A DNA stretch of 64,000 nucleotides from Melioribacteraceae bacterium. GTDB lineage: Bacteria; Bacteroidota; Ignavibacteria; Ignavibacteriales; Melioribacteraceae. Both the position numbers and the translations under genes were made by a program. The stretch lies in NCBI GenBank assembly GCA_015493615.1, contig WGCV01000043.1:39867-103866 (forward strand), written 5' to 3'. The notes beneath the pieces are model-generated. The model was not told the origin of the DNA. It was given only the letters and a program-made list of their open reading frames with translations, and ran no database searches. Below are positions 9,122 through 16,893 of this stretch, piece by piece (position 1 is the stretch's first letter; each line of letters begins with the position of its first letter).

Positions 9122-10509
9122 AAAATCCTCCTTTAATTTTAGCTATTGACGATGATACCGCGTATTTGCAATCGATAAAAAAGATGTTGAGATTCAGCGG
9201 TTTTATAGTCCGGACGCTTGATAACGTAAATCTTGTTAAAGATGAGATACGCGAACATAATTTCAGTGCGATACTTCTCGATTTACAGATGCCGGGAATA
9301 ACGGGATTGGATTTGCTGAAACAGATTATTGCCTACAGACCGGGTATCCCGATCATCGTTGTTTCGGGGACCGCCGGAATAGAAACAGCCGTTGAGGCAA
9401 TAAAACTCGGCGCTTATGATTTTCTGGAAAAGCCGGTTGATTTTGAAAGACTAATGATTGCAATAAATAACGCCTTAAAACATCTTACGCTTAATATCGA
9501 GAAAGAGATGCTTACCCAGGAACTTGCGTCGTCGCATCAAATATTGGGGGAAAGCGAAGCTACGATTAAGATGAAAAACGAAATCAAAACTATTGGAGCT
9601 TCCAACATACGAGCGCTTATTATAGGCGAAAGCGGAACCGGAAAGGAGCTTGTGGCGTGGGGGATATATCATAACAGTCCGAGAAAGAACAAACCTTTCA
9701 TTAAAATAAACTGCGCCTCAATTCCTCATGACTTGTTGGAGAGCGAGCTTTTCGGATATAAAAAAGGTTCATTTACCGGAGCGGTTAATGATAAACTCGG
9801 AAAATTCCAAGCAGCCGACGGCGGTACGCTTTTCCTTGACGAGATCGGCGAACTTGATATTTCGCTCCAGGCAAAACTTCTTAGAGTTCTTGAAGAAGGA
9901 GAAATTGAAATAGTAGGCTCGAACGAAAGCGTTCAGGTTGACGTCCGGATAATAGCGGCGACCAATCAAGATTTGCCTGCGTTAATAAGAGAAGGGAAGT
10001 TCAGAGAGGATTTATTTCACAGATTGAACGTCGCTAGAATTGACGTCCCTCCTCTTCGCGAAAGAAAGGAAGATATTTTGCCGATTGCCTATCATTTTAT
10101 TGAGAAATATAACGAGGAGTACAATAAAAAAATCAGAAGAATTTCTCCGCAAGCCGAAGGATTGCTTGTAAACCACAGCTGGAAGGGAAATGTAAGGGAA
10201 TTGAGGAATGTAATAGAAAGCACGGTTCTCTTTAATAGTTCGGAAACTATCGACGTAAAAGAGATCATCGAAGCATTCAATCGCAGTGGATACGACTTTG
10301 AAGAAAAACTTTTTACGTCGGACGGGGAATTTCCGGATTTAAAAACCGCGAAAAATAATTTTGAAAAAAATTATCTTTTAAGCGTTCTCCGGGCGACCGA
10401 TTGGGCGATAGGAAAAGCTGCGGATATTATGGCGATAGACAGATCTAATTTATTTAAGAAAATGAAGCAGTTCGGAATTCAAAAACCCGGCGAGGGAAAA
10501 GAGGAATAA
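9118..10509 (+). CDS. NtrC-family sigma54-dependent response regulator
   Basis: A 463-residue regulator. The receiver domain has phospho-Asp 55 (LLDLQMP). The AAA+ domain has Walker A GESGTGKE (170-177), the sigma54-contacting loop as GSFTGA (217-222, Ser in place of the usual Ala) and Walker B LDE (about 240-242). A Fis-type helix-turn-helix occupies about 425-455 (WAIGKAADIMAIDRSNLFKK). It activates sigma54 RNA polymerase after phosphorylation, presumably by the kinase it overlaps. No -24/-12 promoter is visible in front of its own operon. Its targets are unknown; the iterated motifs at 6490-6580 are candidates. Confidence 0.95.
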   Translation: MKNPPLILAIDDDTAYLQSIKKMLRFSGFIVRTLDNVNLVKDEIREHNFSAILLDLQMPGITGLDLLKQIIAYRPGIPIIVVSGTAGIETAVEAIKLGAYDFLEKPVDFERLMIAINNALKHLTLNIEKEMLTQELASSHQILGESEATIKMKNEIKTIGASNIRALIIGESGTGKELVAWGIYHNSPRKNKPFIKINCASIPHDLLESELFGYKKGSFTGAVNDKLGKFQAADGGTLFLDEIGELDISLQAKLLRVLEEGEIEIVGSNESVQVDVRIIAATNQDLPALIREGKFREDLFHRLNVARIDVPPLRERKEDILPIAYHFIEKYNEEYNKKIRRISPQAEGLLVNHSWKGNVRELRNVIESTVLFNSSETIDVKEIIEAFNRSGYDFEEKLFTSDGEFPDLKTAKNNFEKNYLLSVLRATDWAIGKAADIMAIDRSNLFKKMKQFGIQKPGEGKEE

Positions 10510-11511
10510 TCAGTGGAAACTGTTTTGCCTGTAAACTTTTATCGCTTCTGAAATTATTTCTTTGGGGAGATTTGCGACATCGACTATTTTATCGGCTAAT
10601 CCGGAATTAATCGCCGATAGCGGCATCGCGTGTATAACGGCGGTATCCGGAGATTGAACGATAACTCTGCCTCCCGCCTTTGAAATATAGGCAGCGCCGG
10701 CTGTTCCGTCGTGTCCCATCCCGGTTAAAATTACTCCGATTGAAGCGTTTGGAAAAACTTCTGCGATACTTTTAAAGAGGGGGTCGGCTGAAGGGCGGAC
10801 AAAGTTAACGGGGGCGTCCTGGTTAAGTTCAATCTTTTGTGTCGGAGTTACTTTCATGTGGTAATTACCCGGAGCAAAGTAAATTGTTCCGGCGCTTATT
10901 TTCATTCCGTGCTCGGCTAAAACTACATTGTAGCCGGTTAAATTATTAATTCGTTCGGTATATTGTTTAAGCATCCACGCGGGGGCGTGAAGTACGGTAA
11001 GGAATACTGCTTTGTCGGTAAATTCCAGATCCGAAAAAATTTTTTCCAAGGTTAAAGGACCTCCCGTACTTGCGACTATTCCAACCGCGACAAAGGGAAC
11101 TTTTTGTTTGCCGGAGTGCATTATCTCTTTCTTCTTCTCGCTATCCGAAATTTCAAGCTCTAAACTTCGCAGAAGAATGTCATTGTAATAAGGAGGTACA
11201 AAGTAGCGGTTGGCGCCGTATTTCATCGCTTTATTGCAGACTTCAGGTTCGCCGATATTTACGAAAGCAAAAATGATAATTGTTTTATTAACTTTTCTGA
11301 TTTTGTTAATCAGCTCCAAGCCTGAGTCAATATCGGAGGATACGTCAATTAAAATAACGTCAAAAACATCAAGAAGAAGTTCTTCATAAGCAATTTTGTA
11401 ATCTGAAACTTCTTTAATTAAATATCCGGATTTATAAAATATATGCGAAATATAACGCCTGCGGGCTTTATCCGGACTGACGGTCAATATCTTTTTGCGG
11501 AGATTGTTCAA
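10510..11511 (-). CDS. CheB-like methylesterase with degenerate receiver domain
   Basis: A 333-residue protein. The C-terminal half is a CheB catalytic domain with an intact Ser-His-Asp triad: Ser148 (VASTGG), His175 (VLHAP) and Asp268 (GMGHDG). The N-terminal half has receiver length and keeps Asp56 (ILIDV). The Mg-binding acidic pair is replaced by Ser12-Pro13, and the conserved Lys is a Pro (VPP, about 106). Phosphorylation control is therefore probably lost or altered. CheB normally demethylates chemoreceptors, but no CheR, CheA or receptor gene lies in the window. The gene converges on the NtrC gene with its stop codon directly adjoining. Confidence 0.88.
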   Translation of the reverse strand: MNNLRKKILTVSPDKARRRYISHIFYKSGYLIKEVSDYKIAYEELLLDVFDVILIDVSSDIDSGLELINKIRKVNKTIIIFAFVNIGEPEVCNKAMKYGANRYFVPPYYNDILLRSLELEISDSEKKKEIMHSGKQKVPFVAVGIVASTGGPLTLEKIFSDLEFTDKAVFLTVLHAPAWMLKQYTERINNLTGYNVVLAEHGMKISAGTIYFAPGNYHMKVTPTQKIELNQDAPVNFVRPSADPLFKSIAEVFPNASIGVILTGMGHDGTAGAAYISKAGGRVIVQSPDTAVIHAMPLSAINSGLADKIVDVANLPKEIISEAIKVYRQNSFH

Positions 11512-11584
11512 TAAACTTTCTTAATATTAAGTTAAAATTATTTTATTAAGTTACGATAATAAATTAACAAATCGGAGAAAAAAT

Positions 11585-12580
11585 ATGTTAGAAATTGTAA
11601 TAGTCATATTAACAATATTACTGTTGTTTGTCGTTATCCAAAATTTCAAGTTGCGAAAACATTTATCCAAAACCAATGACTATGAACGTATTGAAAGAGC
11701 GCTAAAAGAGGCTGAGTCAAAAATTGAAAATCTGAAAAACGGTTACAACAATATCAAAGATGAAAATGATTTTCTTAAAAGCAAAAATAGGGAATTGCAG
11801 AGAAAGATGAAAGAGTTGGAACTTGCCAATGTGGAGTTGCTGGAGCGTAAGGAGGAGTTACAGGCAAGCAAAGAAAAACTTGAGCTTCTTCATAAACAGA
11901 AAGAAGAACTTTTCGCTATCGCAATTCACGACATAAAGAATCCGGTTTCGGCAATTAAAGGGTATCTCGATTTGCTTCATTCGTATGATTTAACGGCTCA
12001 GGAACAGCAGGAAATCATGGAGGGACTTCTTGCTTCGTCGGATAAAATTGTTAAGCTGGCGCAGGAAATAGCTCAGAATATTGTCAGTGAAAAGTTTGAA
12101 CCGAATCTAAATTTAAAATCCGCTTCCCTCAAGGATATAATCGATTCGGTATGCCGGCAGAATTCCGCTTATGCCGAAAGCAAACATGTTAAACTTATTA
12201 ACAAAAGCTCAAAAGATTTACCTCATGTGAAAGTTGACCCGAACAAAATTGAGGAAGCCATTGATAATCTTGTAAATAATGCCATAAAATACGGACCCGA
12301 GGGGACGACGGTAGAAGTTAAAACTTTTTTTAATTCCGAGACTATTACAATTGAAGTAAACGACGACGGACAGGGAATTCCAAAGGAGGAACAGGAGAAA
12401 ATTTTCAGTAAGGGAGCGTTGTTATCTACCGAACCAACCGGCGGAGAGAGCCGTAACGGTTTGGGATTGTGGATTGTAAAAAAAATAATAGAGGATCATA
12501 ACGGTAAAGTTTACGTTGAAAGCAAGGAGGGAGTTGGCTCCAATTTCGGCATTAAACTGCCTTACGGGAACAGTGATTAA
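11585..12580 (+). CDS. Membrane-anchored coiled-coil sensor histidine kinase
   Basis: A 331-residue kinase with an N-terminal membrane anchor (about 2-20) and almost no outside portion. A long coiled coil of Lys/Glu/Leu heptads spans about 30-108. HisKA follows with His115 (AIHDIKNP), then HATPase to the end (NNAIKYGP, DDGQGIP, GLGLWIVKK). Without a periplasmic sensor it probably reads an intracellular or membrane signal, or a partner protein, through the coiled coil. It is divergent from the CheB-like gene (73-base gap) and convergent with a lone receiver gene, a possible partner. A GGAGAAAAAAT box precedes the start. Confidence 0.92.
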   Translation: MLEIVIVILTILLLFVVIQNFKLRKHLSKTNDYERIERALKEAESKIENLKNGYNNIKDENDFLKSKNRELQRKMKELELANVELLERKEELQASKEKLELLHKQKEELFAIAIHDIKNPVSAIKGYLDLLHSYDLTAQEQQEIMEGLLASSDKIVKLAQEIAQNIVSEKFEPNLNLKSASLKDIIDSVCRQNSAYAESKHVKLINKSSKDLPHVKVDPNKIEEAIDNLVNNAIKYGPEGTTVEVKTFFNSETITIEVNDDGQGIPKEEQEKIFSKGALLSTEPTGGESRNGLGLWIVKKIIEDHNGKVYVESKEGVGSNFGIKLPYGNSD

Positions 12581-12606
12581 AGATTTTGCTTTTGGCAATA
12601 TTAAAT

Positions 12607-12948
12607 TTACTTTAATTTTTCCCCCAGTACGCTAAGATTATTTTTTGAGATGAATAATTTTGCTCCAAGCGATTCTGCTTTTCTGCGGTAAGCGGGAATG
12701 TCATAATTAGTAATAAATCCTATTCTCCAATTTGAATTTATTTTGGTTATAATTTCGGCAGTTTCAAATCCGCTAATTCCATTCATTTTAATATCAAGTA
12801 AAATCCAGTCCGGATTAAGATTCCCTTTTTTCAAATCGGCAATTAAGGACTCGCCGCTATCATATTCCATAATTTCGTTTTCATCTTTAATGAATTCAAT
12901 AATTGTTTTACGAACCAGAGTGTTATCATCTACAATAATTATCAGCAT
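12607..12948 (-). CDS. Stand-alone response-regulator receiver domain
   Basis: A 113-residue protein that is only a receiver domain. All catalytic positions are present: acidic pair Asp7-Asp8, phospho-acceptor Asp52 (LLDIKM), Thr80 (GFIT) and Lys102 (ISK). There is no output domain, so it probably works as a CheY-like or phosphorelay protein. It lies tail-to-tail with the coiled-coil kinase (26 bases between stops), which makes that kinase the first candidate partner. Confidence 0.88.
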   Translation of the reverse strand: MLIIIVDDNTLVRKTIIEFIKDENEIMEYDSGESLIADLKKGNLNPDWILLDIKMNGISGFETAEIITKINSNWRIGFITNYDIPAYRRKAESLGAKLFISKNNLSVLGEKLK

Positions 12949-12989
12949 CGGTTTTTATCCTTTTTTAGCCTACGAATAAGAACTGGAGC

Positions 12990-13200
12990 GAGGGTTTTGT
13001 AACGTAGATTGCTTGATTTTTCCGCGGAGGGCGGGAAAATAGTCAATCTGCGTTAGTTATTTTTTCCGTTTTTACTCACAGATTGATCGTCCCTCAATCT
13101 GTGGGACTAATCAATCTGCGCTAAATACAATCTTCAATGGGGTTAACTCTAATTTAGAGATTCTTCGTCCCGCCAGGGCGGGACTCAGAATGACCAAAAC
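12990..13200. repeat. Degenerate family B and family A fragments
   Basis: Bases about 12996-13130 repeat the family B core (GTAACGTAGATTGCTTG ... CAATCTGCGCTA). From about 13139 to 13200 the sequence resembles a family A right part (TTTAGAGATTCTTC, palindrome CCGCCAGGGCGGG, then CAGAATGAC). No intact ends are seen. Confidence 0.5.
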
Positions 13201-13226
13201 AGTTGGTAATCAAGACTACACTTTTT

Positions 13227-15596
13227 CTACCTTATCAAAATCATTTTCTTTGTCGCGGTAAAATCTCCGGCTCGTAAGGTGTAGAAATAGATTCCGGAGC
13301 TGAGTTTACCGGCATCAAATTGTACGGAGTATTTACCCGGCGTTTGATTTTTGTTTACAAGTGTTGCTACTTCTCGTCCGAGAATATCGTAAACTTTTAA
13401 TTCCACAGACAATTCATTTGTTTCCCATGCTGGACCGCTCTTTGCAATCCGCCCAAGGCGGACGGACGGTATTGAGTAGTTGATTGTCGTTGTAGATCCG
13501 CTTTTGGCAGAAAACGGATTCGGGTAATTTTGCGATAGATTAAATTTATCCGGCAGATTTTCACTATTGTCAACACCGTTCAAATCATTGGAATCAATTT
13601 CCGTTACCGCCCAAGTAACACACCAGGGACGCTGGTCTGAGAAATTGTGTCCTTGACTTTGTGGATCAATCTTAAAATTCTTAGGAATCCAGAAAGCATT
13701 ACTATCCGGGGCTTTCAACCAATATGCATTACCGTAGAAAGCTTCTATATCTTCGGTATGCCCGCTCCTCGGATTCGGGCAATCGATAGCAATTCTGATA
13801 GATTCTCCGAAAGAAGTTGTGTGCGTAGTTGAGATCGAAGTTTCGTAGTTTGCGCCCACATTAAAAATTTCCGCTATTCCTACATTTCCACCTATGCTTA
13901 AACTTGAGCCTTCTGTTTCTTCGTATGTTGTTCCTTGAGTAAACTCGCTTTCAAACGGCGCTTGAGCCAGCCATTCAAAAGGAAAGGCGTGACCGGAAAT
14001 GCGCGGATAATGCTGGTCGGGGACTTTGTTTAAGTAGGTAGTTATATCATTGGGATTAAAACACAAGGAATCAAATGCCACGGTATGCGGTGCGGAGCCG
14101 GTAATAGAATAAATATATTCATATTCTCCTGTTGGAGTATCGTCCATAAGATAGGAATTGTATTTATACCTTGTGATGGTCGGAACTTCGAAATAATAGT
14201 AGCCAAGCGAGTATTCGCCCGCCTCAACAGACCTTAATACGGTGTAAGTTGAACTGTATGAAGTCGAAGTATTGTCGTTGAGAGCAGCTTCCAAATCAAG
14301 TCCGCACGAAAAAATTCCGTCCAAAATCGGTACGGATAAAGATGTTGAGGTTGATATTTCCCAATCCGAAGAGTTAACTACTTCTGTGCTTTGCGTTGTT
14401 CCGTAAGTAAAAACCGAAGGCGGGTCGTCCAAATCGGTAATGTTCTGTCCGTTCAAAACATAAGGGGGAGGACCCTCCACAACTCCAATTAGCGACCATA
14501 AAGAGGGAAGACTATCGCAGCTTGTATTAGTTGTTTCGGTCTTTTTCAATCTTTCGGAGGCAACGCGGTAAACGCCCAGCCAGTCAATGCCGCTCCCGTT
14601 CCACTGATAGAAAGAAACGCAAATTTGTTTTTCGACCGATCCGTCTGTTCTAAATCTGAAGTTACTAAAAGCGCTGGGAACTTGGATTATCGGTCCGGTA
14701 ACATGAGGAACAACTTGCAGACCTAACCACTGATTATCTTCATCTTCCGGATTAAAATGTGCAATCCAAAGCTTTCCGTCGGTTCCGTGAATTATGCATT
14801 GAATGGGGAGCCATTTGTAATCGCCTGAAAAATTTGCCCTGCCGGTTACCAGAGAAACACCGTTGCCTTGTGCGCCAGACATCCCGGTATTATTGTATAA
14901 TCCGTTGGCTGCGTCCCACCAATAGGTTTCGATATAATCTCCCATTCTATTTATTGCAATTAACAGATGTGGTTTTGCGTCAGAAGTAATAAAAGAAGCC
15001 AAGCCCAAACTTGAAATGGGGATATTATCACTGTTTGTGTAAACGATTTGCCTGCTTGTCCAAGTTTCGCAGTCAGGTGTGCTAAAAAGTTTAATGCCGC
15101 CGTTTATATTTTGTTTGAGCAAAAATATTTTGTTGTTCACAACTGTGGTCGCCATATTTTTACCTCCGGCTGTAATATCCGATGCGTAAGCCGGGTCGCT
15201 CCAAGTTGTACCATCTGTGCTTGTATATTTTACTCTGTCGCTGTCATTTGTCCAGAAAAGATATAGTCTTTGTTTAAATACAATTGCGGTGGCTCCGGTT
15301 TTGGAGTCCTCAACATCAAATGGAAAATCGAATAAATAATCTCCGTCCGAATCATCCGTAAGCATTTCCGTTGTTCCGTCAGGATTGATTCTTATTTTGG
15401 AATATTGCATTCTATATCTGGTAAATAGTCCTCCCCAAGGGAAAAATATCCAAGCGCAACCATCAAAATACTGACCAGTTGTAATTTTATTATGGGAGTA
15501 ATAGGGTTCCATCATGTTTTGATATTGTTCAAAAACTCCTTGTGCGTTTACCTGTAAGAACGTCAATAATAAAAAGAGTAAAATTATTTTTTTCAT
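13227..15596 (-). CDS. Secreted protein with T9SS type A sorting domain
   Basis: A 789-residue protein starting with a signal peptide (MKKIILLFLLLTFLQVNAQ). The body has no clear enzymatic motif; the first 350 residues have repeated Trp/Tyr strands as in beta-propeller or BNR-like folds, the middle is Ser/Thr-rich. The last 85 residues are a type A sorting domain (LSQNYPNPF, VYDILGREVATLV, SSGIYFYTLRAG, KKMILIR). It is predicted to cross the outer membrane through T9SS and be released or surface-anchored. In the sorting domain, the stretch VRLGRIAKSGPAWETN interrupts the usual pattern and is encoded by a CCGCC/GGCGG palindrome (near 13448-13465). The molecular role is unknown. Confidence 0.85.
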   Translation of the reverse strand: MKKIILLFLLLTFLQVNAQGVFEQYQNMMEPYYSHNKITTGQYFDGCAWIFFPWGGLFTRYRMQYSKIRINPDGTTEMLTDDSDGDYLFDFPFDVEDSKTGATAIVFKQRLYLFWTNDSDRVKYTSTDGTTWSDPAYASDITAGGKNMATTVVNNKIFLLKQNINGGIKLFSTPDCETWTSRQIVYTNSDNIPISSLGLASFITSDAKPHLLIAINRMGDYIETYWWDAANGLYNNTGMSGAQGNGVSLVTGRANFSGDYKWLPIQCIIHGTDGKLWIAHFNPEDEDNQWLGLQVVPHVTGPIIQVPSAFSNFRFRTDGSVEKQICVSFYQWNGSGIDWLGVYRVASERLKKTETTNTSCDSLPSLWSLIGVVEGPPPYVLNGQNITDLDDPPSVFTYGTTQSTEVVNSSDWEISTSTSLSVPILDGIFSCGLDLEAALNDNTSTSYSSTYTVLRSVEAGEYSLGYYYFEVPTITRYKYNSYLMDDTPTGEYEYIYSITGSAPHTVAFDSLCFNPNDITTYLNKVPDQHYPRISGHAFPFEWLAQAPFESEFTQGTTYEETEGSSLSIGGNVGIAEIFNVGANYETSISTTHTTSFGESIRIAIDCPNPRSGHTEDIEAFYGNAYWLKAPDSNAFWIPKNFKIDPQSQGHNFSDQRPWCVTWAVTEIDSNDLNGVDNSENLPDKFNLSQNYPNPFSAKSGSTTTINYSIPSVRLGRIAKSGPAWETNELSVELKVYDILGREVATLVNKNQTPGKYSVQFDAGKLSSGIYFYTLRAGDFTATKKMILIR
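13430..13485 (-). repeat. Palindromic repeat inserted in frame in a coding region
   Basis: Within the sorting-domain codons, the bases around 13448 read TCCGCCCAAGGCGGA, the same palindrome found in many spacers of this window. The encoded peptide (about 16 residues) has no counterpart in the sorting domain of the second T9SS protein at 59472-61709, but the reading frame is kept. Confidence 0.5.
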
Positions 15597-15670
15597 CTCC
15601 GCCTCCGTGTTTGTTAATAATCAAATTGGATTTTTCCTAAAGTGAATTTCGTAAAATACGGAGCGGAATG

Positions 15671-15690
15671 AATGAGTAGAACTACTCATT
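15671..15690. promoter_or_regulatory. Near-perfect palindrome in front of the T9SS cargo gene
   Basis: ATGAGTAG-AA-CTACTCAT is an 18-bp perfect dyad extended by one A/T pair, 75 bases upstream of the 15596 start. It could be an operator, for example for the NarL/LuxR-type regulator encoded next door, whose family binds such dyads. A T-run follows on the plus strand, so it also resembles a small terminator, but no plus-strand gene precedes it. Confidence 0.45.
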
Positions 15691-15692
15691 TT

Positions 15693-15989
15693 TTTATCCC
15701 AAAATTGTCATTAGAATTTTTTCTAATCTAAAATTTTAAAGAAAAATACTATTCTTTGTAACGTAGATTGCTTGCAATCTGCGAAAAAACAGCATAATGC
15801 TAAATTGCAGCCACAGTCCGCCGTGGCGGAGACCGTTCGCAAGCTCACTAATCAATCTGCGCTACAAATAGAACGAGTAAGATTTTTTTACATGGTTTTT
15901 TGTCTAAAATTAACAGCTTGATAGTTAGTTAACCTGTTGTTCTTTAATAACTTAAGTCATCTTTTTCCTAATGACAATTTTGGGTTTAT
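15693..15989. repeat. Family B MITE-like element (287 bp) with 5-bp target duplication
   Basis: The element is 15698-15984. Left end CCCAAAATTGTCATTAG, right end CTAATGACAATTTTGGG: a 17-bp perfect terminal inverted repeat. TTTAT directly repeats at 15693-15697 and 15985-15989. Internal landmarks are GTAACGTAGATTGCTTGCA, the palindrome CCGCCGTGGCGG and AATCTGCGCTACAAAT. Its reverse complement recurs, nearly base for base over long stretches, at 40225-40538. No protein is encoded. The rest of the spacer (15990-16138) has a weak family E-like stretch near 16085-16135 and nothing else. Confidence 0.85.
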
Positions 15990-16138
15990 AATTTGTTTTC
16001 AAGAACAAATGTGGAATTTTAAGTGGAAAACCAGCGAACCGGCAACCAATATTTAGGTTTTATTTGGTTATTACTCAAGACTGAAGTCGTGGGTTAATGG
16101 AACTTGTTATTTAGACAAAACTTGTTTCCAGTTTTAAA

Positions 16139-16792
16139 CTAAAATAACTCCTTATTTTCAATCGCAAAACGCACGAGTCTGTTTGCGCCTTTGAGGTTGA
16201 GTTTCTCGCAGATGTGGTTTCTGTGGTTGCTTACCGTGCGTTCGCTGATAAAAAGTTCTTCGGCAATTTCTTTCGTGGATTTCCACTCGGCAAGCAATCT
16301 TAAAATATTACGTTCCGATGCGGTTAAAGAATTAATTGAAAGGAGAACAATTTCCTGTTTGTGGGAGTCAATTTTACGGTTTTTCAGCTGTTTCTGCAAT
16401 CCCTCACTGATAAAAACTCCGCCATACGAAATTTTCTCCAAAGCGGAAAGAAGTTCCTGAGTTGCGGTGTCTTTTAATATGTACCCTTTTACTCCCAATG
16501 AAACAGCTTTGTAGAAATAATTTAGATTTTTGTACATGGTAAGAAGAATTGCCTTAGTCGCTAATCCGGCGTCGGATATTTTTTCAACAATTTCCAAACC
16601 GCTGCATTCTGGCATTCGGACATCGAGAATTGCAAAATCGGGTTTGGTGTTTGCAATAAATTCAAAAACATCTTCCCCTGAATTAAATTCGCCCGAAATT
16701 TCAAATTTCCCCGATTCTTCAACTATTTGCTTTACACCGTAAAGAAACAACGGGTGGTCATCGGCGATAATTATTTTCTTTTTCTTATCCAT
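16139..16792 (-). CDS. NarL/LuxR-type response regulator
   Basis: A 217-residue regulator. The receiver domain has acidic pair Asp11-Asp12, phospho-Asp57 (AILDVRMP), a Thr in LLTMY and Lys in ILKDT. A linker leads to a GerE/LuxR helix-turn-helix (about 155-212: LTASERNILRLLAEWKSTKE, then ISERTVSNHRNHICEKL). It binds DNA dyads when phosphorylated. The sensor kinase gene lies 100 bases upstream in the same direction, so the two form a standard pair. The nearby palindrome at 15671-15690 is a possible target. Confidence 0.95.
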   Translation of the reverse strand: MDKKKKIIIADDHPLFLYGVKQIVEESGKFEISGEFNSGEDVFEFIANTKPDFAILDVRMPECSGLEIVEKISDAGLATKAILLTMYKNLNYFYKAVSLGVKGYILKDTATQELLSALEKISYGGVFISEGLQKQLKNRKIDSHKQEIVLLSINSLTASERNILRLLAEWKSTKEIAEELFISERTVSNHRNHICEKLNLKGANRLVRFAIENKELF

Positions 16793-16893
16793 AAAAAAAT
16801 TTTCGTTAAGTTGTCTTTTTGTATCCTTTATAATTTAAGTTAAAGAATCTGTGCTATCTGTGTTCTATTAATCTGATCCCAATTAATCCAAAA

